DNA of 7,876 nt from Methanosarcinales archaeon (GTDB lineage: Archaea; Halobacteriota; Methanosarcinia; Methanosarcinales; Methanogasteraceae): NCBI GenBank assembly GCA_030606635.1, contig JAUWGA010000085.1:1-7876 (forward strand). Reading direction: 5' to 3'. Position numbers and translations under genes: made by a program. Positions 1 to 6,800 of the stretch are shown here, in pieces; position 1 is the stretch's first letter; each line of letters opens with the position of its first letter. A model generated the notes under the pieces. That model saw nothing but the letters and a program-made list of their open reading frames with translations, was not told where the DNA came from and did no database searches.

Positions 1-669
1 TTCCCATGTCCCGATGCTGCTGTTGTTACCGCAATACACGTACACCGCACCGGAACTGGAATTATATGCGCCGACGATCATATCGGATATCCCGTCATCA
101 TTCACGTCGCCGTGTGCGATTGCGCATCCGAAATGATCAGGGAACGATATGTTTGCCAGTGCCGTATCTGATAGTTCCAGTGGCATATCACTGCACGAAT
201 CATTCAATCTCGGCATCCCGGTAAGTGTGAGGTATGCATAGCTGATGTTTGTCTTGCTCGGGATTAGGACATCGAAAGTGTCGTAGTCGTTGCAGCCGAA
301 AGACTCTTTAAAATCAAATTTGTATGATGTATAGAGCGTGTATGTGCCCGGAAAAATCCCTCTACACAACGTATCAGTCTCAAAGCTCGTCGCGCCCTCC
401 ACCCCATTCATCCATCCGACCACCGAGTTCTTGAGCACGCTGCTGTAATAACTCCTGTTGTTGTCTGGCGGGAGCGACGTGTCCAGTATATTAAGCGCGT
501 CCTGCCCGTACGCCTTTAATTGCGCATCCACATGCAGTTCGGTCTGTGGCACCGAAAGCGTCACCGCACTGACCACGAGATATACCGTGCCGACCATCAG
601 CATGGCTGCCGCGAACCCTTCGAGCGTATGGAGCTGGGCGCGGTTATCTGATGCTACCGATATCACCAT
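1..669 (-). CDS. Pilin-like surface protein with FG-GAP repeat (partial, C-terminus beyond window)
   Basis: The frame is open from ATG at 669 to the window edge (223 codons, no stop), so the C-terminus is missing. Residues 8-18 (DNRAQLHTLEG) followed by a hydrophobic stretch at about 19-42 resemble an archaeal class III/prepilin-like signal peptide, probably processed near A11/Q12. This matches, from memory, haloarchaeal proteins annotated DUF7288. Residues about 179-214 form an FG-GAP/integrin-alpha-type repeat: an HFG start, a DxNxDGxxD calcium-binding loop (D188 to D196), then IVGA and a VYVYCG strand. Such repeats usually come in sets that build a beta-propeller, so more are expected past the left edge. 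About six N-X-S/T sequons (e.g. N71, N141, N156, N173, N203) point to an extracellular glycoprotein. The start overlaps the end of the upstream gene by 7 bases, implying co-transcription and translational coupling. A role in adhesion or the cell envelope is inferred; the gene itself is not recognised. Confidence 0.85.
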   Translation of the reverse strand, partial: MVISVASDNRAQLHTLEGFAAAMLMVGTVYLVVSAVTLSVPQTELHVDAQLKAYGQDALNILDTSLPPDNNRSYYSSVLKNSVVGWMNGVEGATSFETDTLCRGIFPGTYTLYTSYKFDFKESFGCNDYDTFDVLIPSKTNISYAYLTLTGMPRLNDSCSDMPLELSDTALANISFPDHFGCAIAHGDVNDDGISDMIVGAYNSSSGAVYVYCGNNSSIGTWE

Positions 670-1616
670 ATATACACCACCAGTTTTGCAGTCGGCATCG
701 ACATATCCCCGACGCAGTCACCCCAGTCTGACCGGTTGACCCAAATATATGATACATTGCACCATGAGGTGTCAATCCTGACCTCATTGGACTCGCAGAG
801 GTGATCGATCACGGTCTTGTTGAATGAATGCCAGCCACCGATCGGGAGACCTGATTCGTTGATGACCGGGATATGGCGATAATTCGTATTCGTGTTGTTC
901 AGACTTACCTTCAACCGTGCATCTGCTGTCCGGTTTTTCTCGGCAAAGCCCTCGAGCTTGACCGTGAACGAATCCAGTTTCGGAAGACGCAGGGTGACGT
1001 TTGATGTGTTGGTAGCATCGATGTTTAAATATCTGACTTCGGAGTCGCCTTCGATCGTCACCAAGCGTTCCATCTTCTCAACTTCCGTCGTTTCAGGAAT
1101 CCGGTTTCCGATACAGAGCGCCGGATGTGTGTTGTTCGGGATATATTTCGGATCCGCGGTCGTGCTGTTCAGGTAATGAAGCGAGACATTGTACCAGTAC
1201 GTTCGCATGATGTCCAGCCCGAGCAGGTATCTGGCACGTGTTGCATTTTCGTGGTACGTCGAGTTTAATTTCTTTATCTTATTTTCACTCAAAATGCCGG
1301 CTCTGCCGCGATTTAACAGTTCTGAAAAGTTGGTGGGGTTTCGTTTGTTTGTTGCAAGCCCGATCCGGCAGGCATCATCCGGCACATCCTCCCAGTTGAC
1401 GCCGCCCTGACCGGGTGTGCCATTGCTCCACCATCCGGTATCCTCTGCAAGGATCATGGCGGTCCGGTACGCTACCGGCTGGAAATCGGTACTCTGGGTC
1501 TGGAACGGCGCGAATATCGCGGGGATCTGCATCATGAGGTATCCGAAGGTGAGCAGAAATATAGAAATAGCGGAAAGAAAATCAAGACTAACCTGTGCAC
1601 GGTTATCCGACTGCAT
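663..1616 (-). CDS. Pilin-like, heavily sequon-rich surface protein (DUF7287-like)
   Basis: This is a 317-residue protein when started at the ATG at 1616. That start puts the class III-like motif QSDNRAQVSLDF at residues 2-13, directly before the only hydrophobic segment (about 14-38). The frame is open up to 1799, but the extra residues have no signal-peptide logic. The motif resembles the R-G-Q-x-S-x-E/D prepilin class, with cleavage expected near A7/Q8. From memory it is like haloarchaeal proteins annotated DUF7287, which I recall beside DUF7288-type proteins. The exported part has no recognised enzymatic domain. It carries 15 N-X-S/T sequons (e.g. N65, N118, N143, N206, N253, N294), typical of S-layer or pilus glycoproteins, and four cysteines (C83, C168, C274, C286), plus C301. 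Its last codons overlap the next gene's start. Function is unknown; a structural or pseudopilin partner of the FG-GAP protein is an inference. Confidence 0.82.
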   Translation of the reverse strand: MQSDNRAQVSLDFLSAISIFLLTFGYLMMQIPAIFAPFQTQSTDFQPVAYRTAMILAEDTGWWSNGTPGQGGVNWEDVPDDACRIGLATNKRNPTNFSELLNRGRAGILSENKIKKLNSTYHENATRARYLLGLDIMRTYWYNVSLHYLNSTTADPKYIPNNTHPALCIGNRIPETTEVEKMERLVTIEGDSEVRYLNIDATNTSNVTLRLPKLDSFTVKLEGFAEKNRTADARLKVSLNNTNTNYRHIPVINESGLPIGGWHSFNKTVIDHLCESNEVRIDTSWCNVSYIWVNRSDWGDCVGDMSMPTAKLVVYIW

Positions 1617-1647
1617 ACCTTTAACGCCACCACGCCCCATCATCGCG

Positions 1648-1657
1648 AAATATAATA
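1648..1657 (-). promoter_or_regulatory. Putative TATA box for the pilin-like gene pair
   Basis: On the minus strand this reads TATTATATTT, a good archaeal TATA element. Its centre lies about 36 bases before the ATG at 1616. With the usual 22-27 base spacing the transcript would start near 1627, leaving a leader of about 11 bases. This supports the shorter start at 1616, because a start at 1799 would lie upstream of the promoter. There is no clear Shine-Dalgarno sequence. Assigned by eye only. Confidence 0.45.
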
Positions 1658-1812
1658 TGGTCGGGAGATTATTAAAGGTTGCGCAGGAGATGGATTCCGG
1701 AATTGCCGCTCGCAGCGATGCTGAACCATTCGCAACTACCCCGGTATCTCGCGTTGCGGTGACCAAAACCCCTGAGACTTTTTGATATTTTCGGAACAAG
1801 GGTTTTTCGGAG

Positions 1813-1895
1813 AACCACAGAGGACACAGAGTGACACGGAGGGGGCTAAAGATAAAAATAACAACTCTCTGTGATCCTCTGTGCTCTCTGTGGTT
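1813..1895. repeat. Imperfect inverted repeat made of 10-base CACAGAG units
   Basis: The left arm (1813-1843) is a run of roughly 10-base units: CCACAGAGGA, CACAGAGTGA, CACGGAGGGG. The right arm (about 1865-1895) is the reverse complement of a similar run. The outer 10 bases match perfectly (AACCACAGAG at 1813-1822 against CTCTGTGGTT at 1886-1895), and the inner units match with several mismatches. The loop is A-rich (about 1847-1864). Transcribed RNA could fold into a long hairpin. No transposase is nearby. From memory, similar CACAGAG-rich palindromes recur between genes in many environmental archaeal and bacterial genomes, which suggests a small non-autonomous repeat family. Confidence 0.75.
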
Positions 1896-1944
1896 ATATT
1901 CCGTGTTTGGCTACAGTAATGCCTGCCCTTCGAGCGTGGCATCG

Positions 1945-1967
1945 ATAGAATCCTTCTGGGATTCTAT
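1945..1967. repeat. Perfect 9-bp stem-loop
   Basis: ATAGAATCC (1945-1953) and GGATTCTAT (1959-1967) are exact reverse complements around a 5-base loop, TTCTG. The hairpin lies about 65 bases before the glpX TATA box and is not followed by a T-run, so it does not look like a standard terminator. It could be an operator, the end of a small repeat element that includes the CACAGAG palindrome, or a chance palindrome. Confidence 0.55.
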
Positions 1968-2029
1968 TATGCCTCATGTCCCGGGTAAGCCGGCAGCCCC
2001 CGCGATTCCCCAATAGCAAGCAAATCGGC

Positions 2030-2038
2030 AAATTTATA
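2030..2038 (+). promoter_or_regulatory. Putative TATA box for glpX
   Basis: AAATTTATA is centred about 29 bases before the ATG at 2063. With standard archaeal spacing, transcription would begin at about 2056-2063, giving a leaderless or nearly leaderless mRNA. This favours the ATG at 2063 over ATGs at 2054 and 1976. Confidence 0.5.
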
Positions 2039-2062
2039 GTCCGCAGAAACAGAATGCCACCC

Positions 2063-3169
<1,107 letters not shown>

Positions 3170-3171
3170 CA

Positions 3172-4032
3172 ATGAACATCGGCATCGCGATCACTGACCA
3201 AAACGACTGGACAGCCCGCGCTCTTGCCAGGTCGGTACAGAGGAGGGGCGCAGAGCCGGTCCCGTTCAGATTGAGCGAGATCGCATCGTACACGTTTGAT
3301 TTTTCCACAATAGGTGACGTAGATGCCGTCATCGTGCGCGATCTCGGTGCTGGCGCATTCGAAGAGGTCTCATTCAAGTTTGACCTGCTGCGAATCCTTG
3401 AAAAGAAAGTACCTGTCATAAACACTCCAGAATCGATCCAGAACGCTGCAAACAAGTACTATTCGCTCCATCTGCTGAAAAAGGCAGGTCTTCCCGTGCC
3501 AGAGACCGTTGTTACCTCTGATGTTGATGTTGCGCTGGATACGCTCGATAGATGGGGCGAGGCAGTTACAAAACCGATCTTTGGGTACAAGGGTCTCGGC
3601 ATCAGGCGTTTCCAAAGCGGTTCTGACCTCTATGACTCGAATAGCGATTCAATTGAAGAGATACTCTCTGAAAGGGGCGTACTGTATCTTCAGGAGTTTA
3701 TACCGATCGAGAGGGACATACGGGCATTTGTTGTCGGGGACAGGGTCGCTGGTGCGATCTACCGGTACGCCCAAAACGGATGGATCACCAATCTGAGCCA
3801 GGGCGGAACGCCGGAGCGGTGTACGCTTAATTCGGATCAGGAGGTGGTGTCTATTCTGGCGTCAGAGGTTATCGGCACCGCTTTCGCAGGCGTGGACATC
3901 GCGGAAACCGATGATGGTTTTCTGATCCTCGAGGTCAATGGCACGCCGTCAGGGAAGGGGATATACGAGGCGTGCCGGGTGGATGTCACCGGAGATATCG
4001 TGGATCACCTGATCTCGGACTTCAAGTTTTGA
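3172..4032 (+). CDS. mptN: ATP-grasp ligase, probably tetrahydromethanopterin:alpha-L-glutamate ligase
   Basis: This 286-residue RimK-type ATP-grasp protein belongs to enzymes that add glutamate to a carboxylate through an acyl phosphate with ATP. The N-terminal pre-ATP-grasp domain (about 1-90) contains VIVRDLGAG (53-61). The ATP-grasp core shows NKYYSLHLLKKAG (94-106), KP at 134-135 with the glycine loop GYKGLG (138-143), LQEFIP (173-178), RDIRAFVVGD (181-190), GVDIA (240-244) and the magnesium-binding LEVNGTPSGKGI (253-264). Length and overall pattern fit archaeal MptN, which adds glutamate to tetrahydromethanopterin to give tetrahydrosarcinapterin, the one-carbon carrier of Methanosarcina-type archaea. 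The related alternatives CofF (F420 tail) and LysX/RimK types cannot be fully excluded by eye. It starts 2 bases after the glpX stop, with no strong ribosome binding site, so it probably depends on glpX transcription. Confidence 0.8.
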   Translation: MNIGIAITDQNDWTARALARSVQRRGAEPVPFRLSEIASYTFDFSTIGDVDAVIVRDLGAGAFEEVSFKFDLLRILEKKVPVINTPESIQNAANKYYSLHLLKKAGLPVPETVVTSDVDVALDTLDRWGEAVTKPIFGYKGLGIRRFQSGSDLYDSNSDSIEEILSERGVLYLQEFIPIERDIRAFVVGDRVAGAIYRYAQNGWITNLSQGGTPERCTLNSDQEVVSILASEVIGTAFAGVDIAETDDGFLILEVNGTPSGKGIYEACRVDVTGDIVDHLISDFKF

Positions 4033-4100
4033 ATATCTGAAAACAGACCGATCAGAACCAAAGCACCATGCGTGGTGATCGCCCCGCGGTGGCGAAACAA

Positions 4101-4108
4101 TAAATATC
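4101..4108 (+). promoter_or_regulatory. Putative TATA box and weak ribosome binding site for ccmF
   Basis: TAAATATC lies about 39 bases before the ATG at 4143, so transcription would start near 4128-4131. The short leader would carry GGAAGA (4130-4135), a weak Shine-Dalgarno match 7 bases before the start. A separate promoter here implies that ccmF is not just the third gene of the glpX-mptN unit. A small hairpin, CACCA/TGGTG with a 4-base loop, lies at 4064-4077 just upstream. Confidence 0.4.
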
Positions 4109-4142
4109 ATGCCGCGCATCCCATACATCGGAAGAATTCACC

Positions 4143-5231
4143 ATGCCAATAAACATCGGAATGCTGCTGATCTGGATCTCATTTGCAAGCTGTCTCGGAG
4201 CTGTGATCTATGGGACCTGGTATTATTTCAGTAGGAACCCCAATATGCTCCTTGCATCCCGGAGATTCGAGATAATAAGTCTTGTTACGTGTACTCTTTC
4301 CGCTATGCTGCTCATGTATTATCTGCTGGAAGTCAGGGCGTACTACCTGTACGTGTATCGATTTTCCTGCGAGACTTTCCCGCTGCTCTACAAGGTATCA
4401 GCGTTCTGGGCTGGACAGGAAGGTTCGCTCTTTATCTGGGCATGGTTTACGCTTGTGTGCGTGGCACTGGTGCGGATACGTGCTGATGAGCGGGTCAGCG
4501 AGATCGCGAGGATCGCTGGTCTTTTTGTGGCGGCGTTCTTCATTTTACTGCTTATCATCAGAAGCCCGTTTGCGCTTATTTATGGGATCGATAACCAGAC
4601 ATGGCAACTTCTTTCAACGAATACTGACATCTTTAGAGCCCCCTACTCGGTGATCGAGAGTTATCACGCGCAGGGCATGAACCCGCTGCTCCGCAACCCG
4701 TGGATGGTAATCCACCCGCCGGTGGTCTTCCTGGGATATGCTGCCGCGGTGATACCGTTTGGTGCTGCTGCTGGCTACCTCCTGACCAATGACAAGCGGT
4801 GGATGAAGATCGCTCTCCCGTGGAGCAGGGCTACGTGGCTCTTAATGACGCTTGGGATCGGTATCGGCGGGTTCTGGGCTTACGAGGTTCTTGGATGGGG
4901 CGCGTGGTACTGGGGCTGGGACCCTGTGGAGACGTCTTCGCTCATCCCGTGGGTTGCCCTGACAGCGTATCTGCATACACAGTTTAGGATGAAGCGGAAC
5001 CATGAATACGGGCTGCTTGCGCCCGCGCTTGCAATGCTCTCGTTCATCCTCGTAATATTCGCAACATTTGTCACAAGGAGCGGCTTGTGGGCGTCACAGC
5101 ACGGGTTTGCGACATCAATTGAGGCGCAGATCATCGGCGTGTTTCTGGTGGGACTGCTTCTGATATCTGTTTATGTGGTGCAGCGCAGATACAGGATGGA
5201 GTCTGGTGTTGCACAGCCCCAATCTCTGTAA
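4143..5231 (+). CDS. ccmF: Short CcmF-like cytochrome c heme lyase subunit (N-terminal part only)
   Basis: This membrane protein of the heme-handling family (CcmF/CcsA/NrfE) presents heme for covalent attachment to apocytochrome c outside the membrane. It has 362 residues and about nine hydrophobic segments (near 7-27, 44-64, 95-112, 124-143, 193-215, 228-248, 265-282, 290-312, 329-347). Diagnostic features are SAFWAGQEGSLFIW (86-99), where bacterial CcmF has WGGHEGS; HPPVVFLGY (191-199), with external heme-ligand histidine H191; the tryptophan-rich WWD motif with WDPVE (259-263); H278 just after it, matching the membrane heme-b ligand H261 of E. coli; and TRSGLWASQHGFA (311-323), with the second external histidine H320. 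Bacterial CcmF is about 650 residues. The whole C-terminal half, including the second membrane heme-b ligand (E. coli H491), is absent. The C-terminus is a normal soluble tail ending in TAA, so this looks like a natively short or split form, not a broken gene. No other ccm gene lies in the window. Confidence 0.88.
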   Translation: MPINIGMLLIWISFASCLGAVIYGTWYYFSRNPNMLLASRRFEIISLVTCTLSAMLLMYYLLEVRAYYLYVYRFSCETFPLLYKVSAFWAGQEGSLFIWAWFTLVCVALVRIRADERVSEIARIAGLFVAAFFILLLIIRSPFALIYGIDNQTWQLLSTNTDIFRAPYSVIESYHAQGMNPLLRNPWMVIHPPVVFLGYAAAVIPFGAAAGYLLTNDKRWMKIALPWSRATWLLMTLGIGIGGFWAYEVLGWGAWYWGWDPVETSSLIPWVALTAYLHTQFRMKRNHEYGLLAPALAMLSFILVIFATFVTRSGLWASQHGFATSIEAQIIGVFLVGLLLISVYVVQRRYRMESGVAQPQSL

Positions 5232-5278
5232 TCAAAAGGTTCTTTGATGATTATGGATACTACTATAATCGCACCTCT

Positions 5279-5363
5279 GCGGGGGTTGCCAAGCCAGGTC
5301 AACGGCGCAGGATTTAAGCTCCTGTTGTGAAGACATTCGAGGGTTCGAATCCCTTCCCCCGCA
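5279..5363 (+). tRNA. tRNA-Leu, anticodon UAA
   Basis: The 85-base RNA folds as a class II tRNA. The acceptor stem pairs GCGGGGG (5279-5285) with CCCCCGC (5356-5362), followed by discriminator A5363. The D arm opens with GCC and closes with GGC. The anticodon stem CAGGA/TCCTG encloses the loop TTTAAGC, giving anticodon TAA, which reads the leucine codon UUA. A 14-base variable arm has a 3-bp TGT/ACA stem. The T arm is GAGGG-TTCGAAT-CCCTT. No intron is present. CCA is not encoded (TTC follows), so a CCA-adding enzyme must complete it. It lies 47 bases after ccmF. ATrich DNA at 5251-5269 may supply the promoter, but no TATA box is convincingly spaced. It converges on dtdA with a 23-base gap. 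Confidence 0.96.
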
Positions 5364-5386
5364 TTCTCACCCCGTTCCTACGACCT

Positions 5387-6274
5387 TCACTGCCCGTACC
5401 GCTCCCTTATCGTGCGCTCGCGCAGGACCTCGTACCCGAGATCCTCGATTACCGCGCTGATGCGGTTTCGTTGGGCTGCGTTCATCGACTTCCGGTCGAA
5501 GTATGCGAAATCTGCGCTCGATTTCAGAAGTGCATCACGGATCAGTCCGTCGTCGAGATTGTCCAGTTGATACTTCGGGAAGTTGTGCCCGAATGTGATC
5601 TCGGTCTCGAAGATCAGCTTTGTCTGCCTGTGCGCATAATGACCCCCGCCAAAGCCGACAGCGACTGGATAACCGGACGTGCGCACCTCCCCATCCAGAT
5701 CATGATTCGAATTTGAATCTAAATTCGAATCCAAATTCAGATCCAGGTCCAGAATTGCGCTGGCAACGATCCTGCCAGCATCCGAATCGACCCATTCGGC
5801 TTCGGTGCTGCCGATCTCGATGTAGATCGATGGCACAGAGAGAGCGGTCGGACCGTGGTGGGTCGATTCCATGGACACCTCGTAACCGGCATCAGTATCT
5901 GCTGCAAGATCGCGTATCGAATGGAGAACCGGTCGCAGTAACTGCGGCGCGGCAGGCGCAAGTTCGCGGGGATTTCCTCCGAATTTAGCATCGCTGACAT
6001 TTCCTGTGAAATGGGCAGAGAATAATCGCTTGCTGCTGTCGCTCTTGTGCTTGGACGCAAAGATGATCAGGTTTGTTGGAAGCCCGCGTCTTTCAAGTTT
6101 TGAATCGATGTGATCGCAGAAGATATGGAGTTTATCGACCTCAACGATCCTTACCCTATCCGACTCATAGACAGCCCCCTCGCGTTCCCAGTCGTGCATC
6201 GCAAGCAGGTTTTCTTTGATGTTCATGCTCGCCAGATCGGGCGCGGAACATATTATCGTGGTTTTTCTGTTCAT
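5387..6274 (-). CDS. dtdA: D-aminoacyl-tRNA deacylase (archaeal/plant DtdA type)
   Basis: The enzyme hydrolyses D-amino acids wrongly attached to tRNA, a chiral proofreading step of translation. It is zinc-dependent, and archaea use this family (related to plant GEK1) in place of bacterial DTD. The 295-residue protein carries the family signatures: FASKHKSDS (72-80), SAHFTGN (86-92), FGGNPRELAPAAP (98-110), MESTHHGPTAL (135-145) with likely zinc-binding histidines H139/H140, YIEIGSTEAEW (151-161), GFGGGHYAHRQT (207-218) and FGHNFPKYQL (228-237). Known members have about 270 residues; most of the excess is a low-complexity insert at 175-194. The start at 6274 agrees with a TATA box about 39 bases upstream. 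The gene stands alone on its strand. Its position beside tRNA-Leu is probably coincidental. Confidence 0.93.
   Translation of the reverse strand: MNRKTTIICSAPDLASMNIKENLLAMHDWEREGAVYESDRVRIVEVDKLHIFCDHIDSKLERRGLPTNLIIFASKHKSDSSKRLFSAHFTGNVSDAKFGGNPRELAPAAPQLLRPVLHSIRDLAADTDAGYEVSMESTHHGPTALSVPSIYIEIGSTEAEWVDSDAGRIVASAILDLDLNLDSNLDSNSNHDLDGEVRTSGYPVAVGFGGGHYAHRQTKLIFETEITFGHNFPKYQLDNLDDGLIRDALLKSSADFAYFDRKSMNAAQRNRISAVIEDLGYEVLRERTIRERYGQ
5693..5752 (-). repeat. Hexanucleotide repeat inside dtdA coding for (L/S)(D/N) dipeptides
   Basis: Read on the minus strand, ten consecutive hexamers follow the pattern (C/T)(T/C)xGAT or xxxAAT, such as CTGGAC, CTGGAT, CTGAAT, TTGGAT, TCGAAT, TTAGAT, TCAAAT, TCGAAT. 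They encode the alternating residues LDLDLNLDSNLDSNSNHDLD (175-194 of DtdA). The tract sits between the conserved EIGST-containing part and the GFGGGHYA motif, where a surface loop is plausible. It has the look of replication-slippage expansion that kept the reading frame. Confidence 0.8.
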
Positions 6275-6308
6275 GGTTTTGTGCCTGCTCGAAAGTGTTG
6301 TGGCGGGA

Positions 6309-6317
6309 TATTATAAA
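6309..6317 (-). promoter_or_regulatory. Putative TATA box for dtdA
   Basis: On the minus strand this reads TTTATAATA, within GGATTTATAATATCC, which is nearly palindromic. It is centred about 39 bases before the ATG at 6274. Expected transcription start is near 6288, with a leader of about 14 bases. The near-palindrome could also let a repressor cover the box, but nothing else supports that. Confidence 0.5.
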
Positions 6318-6576
6318 TCCCCTCGGGGCGACAGACCCGCAATGCCCGCCACGATAGCTCTTCTGTTGTGGCGCGCTCACGCTTTTTTCGATCACGCTTT
6401 TCCCGCGTACTCCGCAGCGCCCTGCGCATCAGGTAGATGCCAGCACACTCAGGAACGGTGTTCACACCCCCCGATCTCGAAGTGATTTCCGCGGAGATCG
6501 CAGGATGCTGGATCTGGCGGCACTCGCGATTTGTGTGCGTGATACGTTCACTTTCGCCCTGCTCTTGGAGATAAGC

Positions 6577-6584
6577 TATAATAT
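6577..6584 (+). promoter_or_regulatory. Putative TATA box for the small broken gene at 6614
   Basis: TATAATAT lies about 33 bases before the ATG at 6614, a standard distance for a leader of under 10 bases. It suggests that the following short frame is, or once was, a transcribed gene start. It sits at the boundary where composition turns AT-rich. Confidence 0.4.
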
Positions 6585-6613
6585 GACGTGCGGATTATGG
6601 AGTATGCGTGAAA

Positions 6614-6766
6614 ATGAACCCAGTCGCGATTTGGCACAAAGGTACATTTGCTGATGGGTCAAGCGGTGTTGTAGTTGAATAGATTGAACATCAAAGAAAC
6701 GTTTATCCACAATTTGAATATTTATTTAATGAAATAATAAAAAGAATGCGATTACAAATTAGCTGA
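6614..6766 (+). pseudogene. Small broken gene with in-frame TAG and probable frameshift
   Basis: From the ATG at 6614 the frame reads MNPVAIWHKGTFADGSSGVV plus VE (22 residues), meets TAG at 6680-6682, then continues in the same frame for 27 protein-like codons (IEHQRNVYPQFEYLFNEIIK, then RMRLQIS) to TGA at 6764. Near 6741-6746, in an A-rich run, a one-base shift would instead continue as CDYKLAEIERLGKLSNNT and flow directly into the ATG at 6801. The promoter-like sequence ahead and the sensible residue mix on both sides of the TAG argue for a real but decayed gene. Read-through of TAG as pyrrolysine is a possible alternative, but nothing in the window shows pyrrolysine machinery. I do not recognise the family. 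Confidence 0.4.
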
Positions 6767-6800
6767 GATCGAAAGGTTAGGTAAATTATCTAATAACACA

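Larger units (their letters stand above)
1617..2062. other. Intergenic region between divergent genes, with repeats
   Basis: No reading frame in this 446-base stretch looks coding. It separates the leftward pilin-like pair from rightward glpX and must hold both promoters. Besides these it contains the CACAGAG-type inverted repeat (1813-1895), a perfect 9-bp hairpin (1945-1967) and a weak inverted pair, AAAACCC at 1765-1771 with GGGTTTT at 1800-1806. Frames that run through it encode only the repeat, giving low-complexity peptides rich in H/R/E/T or in L/C/S. Confidence 0.7.
6275..6613. other. Non-coding stretch upstream of dtdA
   Basis: No convincing gene is seen here. The minus-strand frame at 6271-6465 encodes an arginine/lysine-rich peptide that contains the dtdA promoter and has no family resemblance. 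Small structures include a duplicated TCACGCTTTT (6377-6386 and 6392-6401, period 15), a run of six Ts at 6383-6388, and an inverted pair, CGATCTC (6472-6478) and GAGATCG (6494-6500), with a 15-base loop. The GC-rich composition ends near 6600. Confidence 0.5.

Noticed and set aside
1617..1799. N-terminal extension of the pilin-like protein to 1799
   Set aside because: It would put 61 unrelated residues ahead of the prepilin-like signal and start upstream of the TATA box. The start at 1616 explains both.
1813..1895. CRISPR array
   Set aside because: Units are about 10 bases, degenerate and without spacers, and they are arranged as an inverted pair; no cas genes are present.
1736..1942. Minus-strand frame through the CACAGAG repeat
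   Set aside because: The peptide is just translation of the palindromic repeat (HRE/LSLCVLC type) and is not a gene.
1976..2062. Longer glpX starts at 1976 and 2054
   Set aside because: The TATA box at 2030-2038 predicts transcription from about 2056-2063, and the extra residues do not resemble the GlpX family.
4064..4077. Terminator after mptN
   Set aside because: The 5-bp stem is short and no T-run follows, so it is mentioned only with the ccmF promoter.
5241..5270. C/D-box small RNA upstream of tRNA-Leu (TGATGA at 5245-5250)
   Set aside because: No matching D box, C' or D' boxes at proper spacing were found before the tRNA starts.
5327..5716. Plus-strand frame overlapping the tRNA-Leu end and dtdA
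   Set aside because: It starts inside the tRNA and runs antisense to conserved DtdA motifs.
6377..6401. Duplicated TCACGCTTTT with T-run as a terminator or repeat element
   Set aside because: Only two copies, and no plus-strand gene ends upstream that would need a terminator; left as a note in the intergenic entry.
6271..6465. Minus-strand small basic protein (64 residues)
   Set aside because: It overlaps the dtdA promoter and start, has no recognisable family and is compositionally an R/K-rich accident.
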